Below, piece by piece: positions 54,882-62,144 of a stretch of 64,000 nucleotides of DNA (position 1 is its first letter; each line of letters opens with the position of its first letter). The translations under genes were made by a program, and so were the position numbers. The notes under the pieces were generated by a model that saw nothing but the letters and a program-made list of their open reading frames with translations, had not been told where the DNA came from and did not search any database. The stretch lies in the NCBI RefSeq assembly GCF_030719035.1, contig NZ_CP132203.1, positions 3,100,001 to 3,164,000 on the forward strand, read 5' to 3'. The DNA comes from Hahella sp. HNIBRBA332 (GTDB lineage Bacteria; Pseudomonadota; Gammaproteobacteria; Pseudomonadales; Oleiphilaceae).

Positions 54882-55283
54882 ATGAAAACCTCGGCAATAA
54901 GTCTGCTTTTTCTTTTATCGACAGGTATCACAGGTTGCTGCACAACTTATATTCCGGACGTAGATATCCCTTTAACAGCTGAGCTTAAATTGAGAAACGT
55001 ATCTGACAGTTCTCTGATCATCAAAAAGCTGCAGTCAAAGGAAGATAAGCAGCGTATTTTTTCCTTCCCACCGACTCAACTGGCCTCAGGAAAGACAGTT
55101 TCGTTCCCAGTGTCAGAGAAGACATATTCGCTTGTCAAAGCTGGGGATTTCGAAGTTAGCTATCAATGCTCAATGGCGGAAAGATATTTTGGAAAAGAGT
55201 CTGTATCAGTTGCCTCCAATGATACCGCCGCCTTACAAAGTGTGGAAATAGAGTTCAGTCAATGCGCCACTGAGGGTGAGTGA
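54882..55283 (+). CDS. Lipoprotein B, candidate immunity protein
   Basis: The 133 residues start after AAGGAAGCGAC and have a lipobox ITGC followed by a second Cys. The mature part (YIPDVDIPLTAELKLRNVSDS, YQCSMAERYFGKES) parallels the gene at 55675 (YQRPNIDILLSETIEISNPS, VQAQCGGSETVFGKER), so these two are paralogues of each other but not clearly of lipoprotein A. The gene begins nine bases after A. Confidence 0.72.
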   Translation: MKTSAISLLFLLSTGITGCCTTYIPDVDIPLTAELKLRNVSDSSLIIKKLQSKEDKQRIFSFPPTQLASGKTVSFPVSEKTYSLVKAGDFEVSYQCSMAERYFGKESVSVASNDTAALQSVEIEFSQCATEGE

Positions 55284-55672
55284 GCAGGGGTTTTCTCTTA
55301 CTCTTACCTATTCTCCTCGGCGGCTGCTGTCTTGATGGCCCGTATCAATACAACAGCTTTGTTCCTGTGGATTTGGTCGTCAAGAACCAGACAGACAAAG
55401 ACGTATATATCAGAACTGTCTATAACTTTGATACCAGAGTCGCAGGTTTTACAACCAGAAGCATGTCGTTAAGCCCAGGAGAGCTGTCTGAGACGGCAAG
55501 TGTCGCCATAAACAGCTTTGACGCAATTGTGTCTGACCAATATTTTGTTAGCGGCGCATGTGGCGAGTTCGATAACAGTCAGGTCCCCGGGAGCCGACTC
55601 CGGGTAGAAGCCTCAACTAAGCCAGTGTATCGGCTATTAATCGTCATTGATAACTGCGACGCGTTTAAGTAA
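55280..55672 (+). CDS. Lipoprotein A', second copy of A
   Basis: It starts at GTG 55280, overlapping the stop of B (GTGA), after GAGGGTGA. The 130 residues have lipobox LGGC then Cys, and align with A along the whole length, including the SFDAIV and late IDNC segments. Divergence is substantial, so this is an old or selected duplication. Confidence 0.74.
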   Translation: MSRGFLLLLPILLGGCCLDGPYQYNSFVPVDLVVKNQTDKDVYIRTVYNFDTRVAGFTTRSMSLSPGELSETASVAINSFDAIVSDQYFVSGACGEFDNSQVPGSRLRVEASTKPVYRLLIVIDNCDAFK

Positions 55673-55674
55673 AT

Positions 55675-56082
55675 ATGAAACTGACCCACACTGCCTTATT
55701 CTTCATTACAGTCATTACGCTGTCAGGATGCTGCAATTACCAACGGCCAAATATTGATATTCTGCTTTCTGAAACGATTGAAATAAGCAATCCATCAGCC
55801 ATGCCGCTGGCCATTCTGGAAATTCGAAGTACGCCGGATAGCCCTTACAGATTCAAGTTCCCTCGGGTATCAGTGGATGCTGGCGGTCGCATTAATTACC
55901 AGATTACAGAAGAGTCCTACTTAGGATTTAGTCAGGGGGAGTTTATTGTACAGGCTCAATGTGGCGGCTCTGAAACGGTGTTCGGAAAAGAGCGGTTTAA
56001 AATAGACTCAAAGGCGCTAGATAGCCACCAGCCCATATCGATTGACCCTGTAAATAATTCTGTGTATCTGCCTGGTTATTAA
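55675..56082 (+). CDS. Lipoprotein B', second copy of B, with end supplied by IS256-family element
   Basis: The 135 residues start two bases after A' and have lipobox LSGC followed by Cys. The body aligns with B. The final residues VYLPGY and the stop are encoded inside the left end of the IS256-family element (from about 56061), so the original C-terminus may be lost. B ends shortly after the corresponding position (IEFSQCATEGE), suggesting only a small change. Confidence 0.72.
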   Translation: MKLTHTALFFITVITLSGCCNYQRPNIDILLSETIEISNPSAMPLAILEIRSTPDSPYRFKFPRVSVDAGGRINYQITEESYLGFSQGEFIVQAQCGGSETVFGKERFKIDSKALDSHQPISIDPVNNSVYLPGY

Positions 56083-57340
56083 AGATACTCCGTTAAGCGA
56101 TCTTCGAACTCGATCATAAATCGGTTCAGCGCTGACTTCCAATTCCTGATCGGCATCGTCCATTTCTTCGACGCATCCATGATCGCCAGATACACCACCT
56201 TTCTCGCGGAATCATCCGTGGGGAACAGCTTCCGTTTCTTGATCACTTTCCTAATGACGCTGTTAAGGGACTCAATGGCATTGGTCGTGTAGATGGCCCT
56301 GCGAATGTCTTCCGGGTAGCGGAACAGAGTGTTGAGGTTCTCCCAGTGAAGCCGCCAGGATCGGCTGATCTGGGGATATTTCTCATCCCATCGTTCGGCA
56401 AACCTGTCCAGCTCTGAGAGGGCTTCCTCCTCGGTGGCCGATTGGTAGATCCGCTTCAGATCTGTTGTGACCGGCTTATAGTCTTTCCACGGCACATACT
56501 TCACCGCATTGCGCACCATGTGCACAATACAGAGCTGTATCTGGGTTTGGGGATACACGGTATTGATCGCTTCGGGGAAACCCTTCAGGCCGTCCACACA
56601 GGCGATCAGAATGTCCTTCACGCCCCGGTTCTGCAACTCGGTCAGCACATTCAGCCAGAACTTCGCCCCTTCGGTTTCCGAGAGCCACATCCCTAGCAAT
56701 TCTTTGTGGCCTTCCAGGTTGACCCCCAGGGCCAGATAGATCGCTTTGTTGATCACCTGCTTGTCCTGGCGGATCTTCACCACAATGCAGTCCAGGTACA
56801 CGATGGGATAAACCGCATCCAGAGGACGAGACTGCCATTCCACCACCTGCTCAATCACGGCATCCGTGACTTTGGAGATTAAGGTGGGAGAGACATCCGC
56901 GCCATACATTTCCTTAAAGGTGGCCACGATCTCTCGGGTGCTCATGCCTTTGGCGTAGAGGCTGAGAATCTTGTCGTCCATGGTGGTGAAGCGGGTCTGC
57001 TGCTTCTTGACCAGTAGAGGCTCAAAGCTGCCCTGACGATCTCTGGGAGTATTAACTTCAAACTGACCGTCCTCGGTACGGAGGGTCTTGCTGGAATAGC
57101 CGTTACGGCTATTGTCTGAATTTGAAGATTGATGTTTCTCGTATCCCAGATGCACATCCAGCTCTGCATTGAGCGCGGCTTCCACGGTCGCCTTGGTGAG
57201 CATCTGACGGAACTCGTTGAGATCCTTTTCTGTTTTCAGAGATTTGGCTGCCTCACGGGCAAATGCTTCTAATTCTTTCTGGTTCATTGTCTACCTATCC
57301 TTAACCCCGCTATAGGGTACTAGTGATAGGCAGATACACA
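56061..57340 (-). mobile_element. IS256-family insertion sequence, ~1.28 kb
   Basis: The terminal repeats share TGTGTATCTGCCT: at 56061-56073 on the plus strand and at 57340-57328 on the minus strand. The intact transposase fills the element. I see no clean 8-9 bp target duplication beside the repeats, which may mean the flanks were rearranged after insertion. Confidence 0.85.
56079..57287 (-). CDS. IS256-family transposase
   Basis: The 402 residues start MNQKELEAFAREAAK and have the family DDE set: VYLDCIVVKIR, ACVDGLKGFPEAI and TTNAIESLNSVIRK. The CVDGLKGFPEAI and NAIESLN blocks are characteristic. Full length, with no frameshift, so it is probably active. Its stop overlaps the stop region of lipoprotein B' on the other strand. 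Confidence 0.95.
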   Translation of the reverse strand: MNQKELEAFAREAAKSLKTEKDLNEFRQMLTKATVEAALNAELDVHLGYEKHQSSNSDNSRNGYSSKTLRTEDGQFEVNTPRDRQGSFEPLLVKKQQTRFTTMDDKILSLYAKGMSTREIVATFKEMYGADVSPTLISKVTDAVIEQVVEWQSRPLDAVYPIVYLDCIVVKIRQDKQVINKAIYLALGVNLEGHKELLGMWLSETEGAKFWLNVLTELQNRGVKDILIACVDGLKGFPEAINTVYPQTQIQLCIVHMVRNAVKYVPWKDYKPVTTDLKRIYQSATEEEALSELDRFAERWDEKYPQISRSWRLHWENLNTLFRYPEDIRRAIYTTNAIESLNSVIRKVIKKRKLFPTDDSARKVVYLAIMDASKKWTMPIRNWKSALNRFMIEFEDRLTEYL

Positions 57341-57407
57341 AATTAAATTACAGTCTCTATCGATTACGCTGCTAAACTGCCCTGACGGCTAATTGCAGTT
57401 CGTAACA

Positions 57408-58172
57408 TCACAATGACAGCGCCTTCCGCACCGCTGACAATAAGTTTTCCGGCAGTTCTTTATTTTTGGTGAGGATTGCGTCGAATTGGATTTCTTCCGG
57501 TTTAAGGCCCTGACGGCTGGTGATGAGTATGGCGGGGATTTTGTGATTGCGGGCTTGCGAAGCGCGTAAGGCGGCGACCACCGCAAGGCTGTTAAGTTCT
57601 TTGAGTTCGCCGCCGGCGATAATGAAATCGAAATGTTCACGTAGCAGACGACCCAGTGCGTTCAGGCCGTTCTGCTCCCACACCAGACGCACTGGAAGAG
57701 GCTCCAATGCCTGTTGGTAGTAACTGGCCAGGGTTTGCGAAGATTCCGCCAGTAAGCCGGATTTGCGTTTTTCCAGCACCCGGTGGTTCAAACGTTCCAA
57801 TTCACTTTCGATATCCGACTGCTGCATGAGTTCGCTGCGGTGGACGACGCTGACCCGGCGCAGCAGATCGAGATAAGCCAGCGCATTGTTGGCGGAACTG
57901 GCGTCAAGAGCGGCGTTTGCGCCCAGCTCAGCAAGAAAGCTTTCCAATTGATGGCAGATGGTGGTCACCACGTTCAACCCATGGGTGCCACCCGCCCCTT
58001 TGACATTATGGATACCGCGATAGAGTTCGTTGAACACTTCCTTGTTCGCGCCATCTCTTTCCAACGACAAAATCAACTCTTCAAGCTTGTTGCAACGTTC
58101 ATCCAGCTCCTGCAGAAAACGTTCCCGCATATTCGCCAAAATGGCGGCGAAGGTTTCGGTATCCATTGCCAT
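57408..58172 (-). CDS. Hpt-domain protein with receiver-like C-terminal domain
   Basis: The ATG at 58172 follows AAGGTGG by about eight bases. Residues ~5-120 form a histidine phosphotransfer helix bundle with the phosphoacceptor in GIHNVKGAGGTHGL. Residues ~155-254 look like a degenerate receiver: a beta-alpha pattern (VRLVWEQNGLNALGRLL, FDFIIAGGELKELNS, IPAILITSRQG, FDAILTKNKELPENL) but with no Asp at the usual phosphorylation place. It may relay phosphate or act as a scaffold. No kinase is adjacent. Confidence 0.8.
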   Translation of the reverse strand: MAMDTETFAAILANMRERFLQELDERCNKLEELILSLERDGANKEVFNELYRGIHNVKGAGGTHGLNVVTTICHQLESFLAELGANAALDASSANNALAYLDLLRRVSVVHRSELMQQSDIESELERLNHRVLEKRKSGLLAESSQTLASYYQQALEPLPVRLVWEQNGLNALGRLLREHFDFIIAGGELKELNSLAVVAALRASQARNHKIPAILITSRQGLKPEEIQFDAILTKNKELPENLLSAVRKALSL

Positions 58173-58181
58173 CCAGACCAC

Positions 58182-58585
58182 CTTCTTTAAATAGCATTCG
58201 CCAACGCTAATTTTATTTGAATGCTATTAATCCTAGCACTTCCAGCGCAGAGTTATTGTAAAGATTACGATATCGGAATATCGCGCCGGACAATGTGTTT
58301 ATGTTCGTTCAGGAGGAACGCTGCACATCAGCGTTTGCAACTGCCTTCTACACTAGTTGGGGATACCTAAAACGTCAGACAGTTAAAAGCGTTCCGTCAC
58401 TTCTTGGGGAGCATTAGATCTACTTGTTTGACCAGACCACATCCTCGCTTAAGCTGGCCCCTGCAGGTTATAGACCCGCCTTTCAGGGCGTCTATCCATA
58501 AATCGGAACAGGAAATATTAATAGCGCCGCACTGGGATTACATCTATTCTTAATATGTTCATTCCCGGACGGATAGGACGCCGCC
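58182..58585. other. Intergenic region between divergent Hpt and GGDEF genes
   Basis: The 404 bases hold no supported gene. An imperfect hairpin lies at 58470-58495 (ATAGAC...GTCTAT around a CC/GG core). I looked for a c-di-GMP riboswitch (GEMM consensus) upstream of the GGDEF gene and did not find it. The stretch probably holds promoters for both genes. Confidence 0.5.
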
Positions 58586-59563
58586 ATGTCGACAGAGGAT
58601 TTGCAGAAAGCGTTCCAGCTCTCTGCGGAGTTGTTGCAAAACCAGTCTTATCACGATTTAACGCAGAACCTGATCAGTCTCCTTCGTAGCATCGAAGGCG
58701 TTGACGAAGTTTCCGCTTACGAGATATTCAGCTCCGCGCCGCCAGCCTCCAATAGTAAAAATCCGCGAAGCGATATACTGGTGCGACGCTTTCCCCTTAT
58801 CTCCAATGATGATTTCGACAATCAAAACGCCGACGTATTGAAGAATATAATCGCCGAATCGCAAGGCGGCGTGGGATATTGGATTGGGAGCGCCGCGCCG
58901 ACGATTTACTACGATGTCGCCAGCGCTTTGGAGCCCCGGCGCATCATCCTGATAAAAGGCGCTGTCAGCACTTACGATTTTGAAGTGATCAGAGGTCTAT
59001 ATGGCGTCTACAGTAATCAGGTGACGCTGCTCGACGCCAGAGAAAGAGACCCGCTCACCCGCCTGTTGAATCGGGGGGCCATGGATAGAACGCTGGAACA
59101 GGTGGTTGACTTCTATCACCTGAAGCAACCTGAGGAAGCAACTCAGTCTTCCTGGCTCGCCCTGTTGGATATCGATAATACAGCGCCCGCTAACGGAGCT
59201 AATGGCGATGAGACCCTGCTGCAGGTGTCATTACTGTTGAAAAAGGGTTTTCGTTCTTCCGATCTGCTATTCCGCCTTGATGGCGAGGAATTTGTGGTCA
59301 TCGTAAATCAGACAGACAAGGAAGGCGTGGAGACCTCTCTGGAGCGATTCCGCAAAAACGTCGCCTCACACCCCTTCCCCGCCGGCAAAATTAACGTCAG
59401 CATCGGCTTCACGCAGGTGTCCCCGGAATGTCCCACGCCGCAATTAATCGAAAGCGCGGATCTGGCGCTGTACCAAGCGAAATCCGACGCCGGCGCCGCC
59501 ATCGTGTACAACGATGCGCTGCGCCAGAAACAAAGTCCGATGGATGATGTGGAGTGCTATTGA
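58586..59563 (+). CDS. GGDEF-domain protein with altered active-site motif
   Basis: The 325 residues start after AGGACGCCGCC. Residues 1-155 are an N-terminal sensor-like region without membrane helices. The GGDEF domain (about 165-310) has DPLTRLLNRGAMD at the start, but the signature is LDGEEF instead of GG(D/E)EF, and the metal loop LLDIDNTAPANGANGDETL is altered from the usual FxIN...GHxxGD. Diguanylate cyclase activity is doubtful; it may be an inactive c-di-GMP or GTP effector. Confidence 0.85.
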   Translation: MSTEDLQKAFQLSAELLQNQSYHDLTQNLISLLRSIEGVDEVSAYEIFSSAPPASNSKNPRSDILVRRFPLISNDDFDNQNADVLKNIIAESQGGVGYWIGSAAPTIYYDVASALEPRRIILIKGAVSTYDFEVIRGLYGVYSNQVTLLDARERDPLTRLLNRGAMDRTLEQVVDFYHLKQPEEATQSSWLALLDIDNTAPANGANGDETLLQVSLLLKKGFRSSDLLFRLDGEEFVVIVNQTDKEGVETSLERFRKNVASHPFPAGKINVSIGFTQVSPECPTPQLIESADLALYQAKSDAGAAIVYNDALRQKQSPMDDVECY

Positions 59564-59594
59564 GAAAAAACTTCAGCACCGGCGCGGGAAAGAA

Positions 59595-60998
59595 TCACTC
59601 ATCTTCATCAGTTAAGTCATCAATCCTGATTTCAATGTGGCCGTCCGGCATTTCCGTCGTATAGTTTTCCAGAAACTCCGAGTATTCCTCTGAATTTCGC
59701 AATAATGAGCGTCCCGCCTGAATCAGGGTGTCGATTTCCCGATTGCTCAGTTCCAGTGAAGTTGGCAGGCTGTTGAAGAACTCTTTCAGCGAAGGCGATG
59801 TGAAGGACTGAAAATTGACTTCGATAAAGTAATAGGGAATCCGCCCAAAGCGCTGAAATCCTCTGACGATACGATCATCCTGATCTTGCAGAATCGCCCG
59901 GGACTCCACGTTATAGCGCTGAATTTGCGCATTGGTGACGGCGTCAATGGTGTCCGTAATGGAGGGCTTGTTAGGGCTTTCATCAATACCTCGTTTCGGC
60001 CTGACTTCCGCATTGACCAGGATCACCGCCACCCGTTTCACTTTCTTGGTGTGATCCTGGGCGGCGTTTTCCAGTTCAGCCAACTGCAGACCGTCTATCA
60101 CCCCTCGCAAGCCCAGGTTATCCGAAATGCCGCCATCCACCAGATGAATATAAGGATGCTGCTCGCTGTCGTTATAGGACAGCAGACCGCTGACCAGCTC
60201 CCGTTGGCGAATATCCAGTGGCTTGGACTCGTTCAACATGCGAAACATGGCGGATTCGCTCAGGTCGCAGTCACCACCGTGATTTTTCAATACGATGGAA
60301 GGAAACGCCACCGGCACCGCCGAGGACGCGGTCACCGCCCGCGCCACATTAAACTTATCCAGGTCCGAGCACAGTAGATCAAAGGTATCCTGATCAAAGG
60401 AGAAACGATTCCCCTGACTCAGATCCGTAGCGTTGATATTAATGAAAGGACGGCGGCTCAGCGGGATATCGGCGAAGGTCTTACCCTTGAAGATATAGTT
60501 GTCATAATACTCAACCGCCATTTCCGTCCGGTCAAAGCGAGTGAACAGCGAACGCCACCAATACCCCGGACTCAGCAACTGCCACAGTAATGCGCCCTGC
60601 ACGCTCTGGCGGAGAAATACTTTCTCGTAGTCCGAAAACAGCTTATCGCCAAACAATCCGTAATAGGCGGCGGTGAAACTGCCTCCTGATACAGCGGAGA
60701 TATAATCCACCTCATCCAGCAAACGGGTTTTGACGCCATCGATTTCAATGCGTGTGTCCTTCAACTCCTCCATGACGCCATAGGACAACGCAGAAGCCCG
60801 CGTGCCGCCGCCTGAAAAGGCCAGGATCAACAGGGTTTCCCCCAGGTCGTTGTCGCGCTGGTATGTGCGGAAGCGGTAAGCGTGGTCGCTGTTGTAGGAT
60901 TTAATCGGTTCGTTTTGCGGCTTGAACTGGCTCGCACACCCGCTGCACAACGCTGCGAGGAGAATCAACACACTGCTGGATCTGACTAACGAATACAT
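59595..60998 (-). CDS. Patatin-like phospholipase lipoprotein
   Basis: The 467 residues carry a lipobox CSGC (Cys21). The patatin core has the oxyanion loop GGGTRA (64-68 region), the nucleophile Ser104 in SAVSGGSF and the catalytic Asp in VDGGISDN. Such enzymes hydrolyse acyl chains of phospholipids; with lipid anchoring, this one would act at the periplasmic face of a membrane. The acidic C-terminus (DDLTDEDE) is unusual. The gene stands alone. Confidence 0.9.
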   Translation of the reverse strand: MYSLVRSSSVLILLAALCSGCASQFKPQNEPIKSYNSDHAYRFRTYQRDNDLGETLLILAFSGGGTRASALSYGVMEELKDTRIEIDGVKTRLLDEVDYISAVSGGSFTAAYYGLFGDKLFSDYEKVFLRQSVQGALLWQLLSPGYWWRSLFTRFDRTEMAVEYYDNYIFKGKTFADIPLSRRPFININATDLSQGNRFSFDQDTFDLLCSDLDKFNVARAVTASSAVPVAFPSIVLKNHGGDCDLSESAMFRMLNESKPLDIRQRELVSGLLSYNDSEQHPYIHLVDGGISDNLGLRGVIDGLQLAELENAAQDHTKKVKRVAVILVNAEVRPKRGIDESPNKPSITDTIDAVTNAQIQRYNVESRAILQDQDDRIVRGFQRFGRIPYYFIEVNFQSFTSPSLKEFFNSLPTSLELSNREIDTLIQAGRSLLRNSEEYSEFLENYTTEMPDGHIEIRIDDLTDEDE

Positions 60999-61150
60999 GA
61001 CTCTGATTCAAACGCGTTTAATACCAGGAAGCCGCCGTATAACGACCGTTTTTCGCCGCGCCTTGGAGTGCCTCAACGCGCGGGTTGTTGATAAAAGCCG
61101 AAAGCGCCTTACTTAACCCAACGCGCACTATAACCTATTCCACATGGAAA

Positions 61151-61747
61151 TCAGATGAATGCGGCAATCGCCTGGGCCGCCATGTCCACATAGAGCTCCT
61201 TTTGTCCCACCGGCGCCGCATAGGCGATCACGTCTCTAGCCGCCTCTTCTCCCAAGCTGCGCCAGATCACCCACATAGCCAGATAGGTGGCGGACAGGCA
61301 GCCTCCCGCCGTGGCGATATTACCCGTAGCGTGAAACGGGCCTTCCACCACCTGCGCGCCCAGGCTCTGCAAAACCGGTCCCGTAGTCGCATCCGTGCAC
61401 ACCGGCGTGTTATTCAACAGTCCCAGGCTATGTAAAAACAAAGCGCCGGAACATTGCGAGCCGATAAACTGAATGTCCGGGTCAAGATGAAATGCCGACA
61501 TAATGCTGTCATTTTTCACATGTTCGCGGGTTTGCACACCACTGCCGAACAACACCGCATCCGCTTCGCTGGCGAACATCAGCGGCCGCTGCGCAGTGAT
61601 CTTGACGCCATTCATCGACAAGGCGTGCATCGAGGGGCAAGCGAGTTCCGCCCGCCAGCCCGGTTGCTTCACCCGATTGAGCAGGGTGAGCGCCATAAAG
61701 GAATCCATTTCATTGAATCCGTCGCATGTGACTATGGCTATTTTCAT
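61151..61747 (-). CDS. DJ-1/PfpI family protein
   Basis: The 198 residues start MKIAIVTCDGFNEMDSF. The nucleophile-elbow Cys is in SQCSGALFLHSLGLL, followed by NTPVCTDATTG and a late GGCLSATYLAMWVI. These fit the DJ-1/PfpI class I glutamine amidotransferase-like fold. Relatives include chaperones, glyoxalases and amidases, so the reaction is uncertain. The start follows GGGGCGAT. Confidence 0.88.
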   Translation of the reverse strand: MKIAIVTCDGFNEMDSFMALTLLNRVKQPGWRAELACPSMHALSMNGVKITAQRPLMFASEADAVLFGSGVQTREHVKNDSIMSAFHLDPDIQFIGSQCSGALFLHSLGLLNNTPVCTDATTGPVLQSLGAQVVEGPFHATGNIATAGGCLSATYLAMWVIWRSLGEEAARDVIAYAAPVGQKELYVDMAAQAIAAFI

Positions 61748-61756
61748 ATCGCCCCA

Positions 61757-62090
61757 CTATTCATACTTTGTTCGTTGGTGTTTGCACTCGCACGACGGAC
61801 GCGCCAGCACCAATGTCCAATAATCATTTGCAGGCGTCTTCTCGTTGCAGGCGCGCGCCATTCCTATTTCAGTATATTCCAGCGCCATGATATTGCCGCA
61901 ATGCCCCGGACTGGCCAGCCGGATAAAACGCCTCGCCGCAATAACGGCTTTGCGCTCTGGCGTCGTTGATCAATTGCAGCCACTGCTGCGCAAGATGGCT
62001 CATACCCGGTCTTTGGCGAATCCTACTCTTGGGGGGCGTAGAACACAGGTGTCGCCGGCTGATGCCAAGCGCCCATTGCGTCACTAGCAT
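61757..62090 (-). pseudogene. Broken CAP-domain (SCP-like) protein gene
   Basis: An upstream frame reads WLQLINDARAQSRYCGEAFYPAG, the CAP N-terminal helix pattern. A second frame then reads PGHCGNIMALEYTEIGMA and ends YWTLVLARP, the CAP C-terminal signature. The ~80-90 residues normally between them are missing, so a deletion and frame change inactivated the gene. CAP proteins are usually secreted and may act on lipids or peptidoglycan. Confidence 0.8.
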
Positions 62091-62144
62091 AACCAGAACA
62101 CCCTCACAAAGCCCGACTAATTTTTAACGCCGGAGAACGCTTCG

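Noticed and set aside
58250..58585. Possible c-di-GMP riboswitch upstream of the GGDEF gene
   Set aside because: The conserved GEMM core and tetraloop-receptor sequences are not present.
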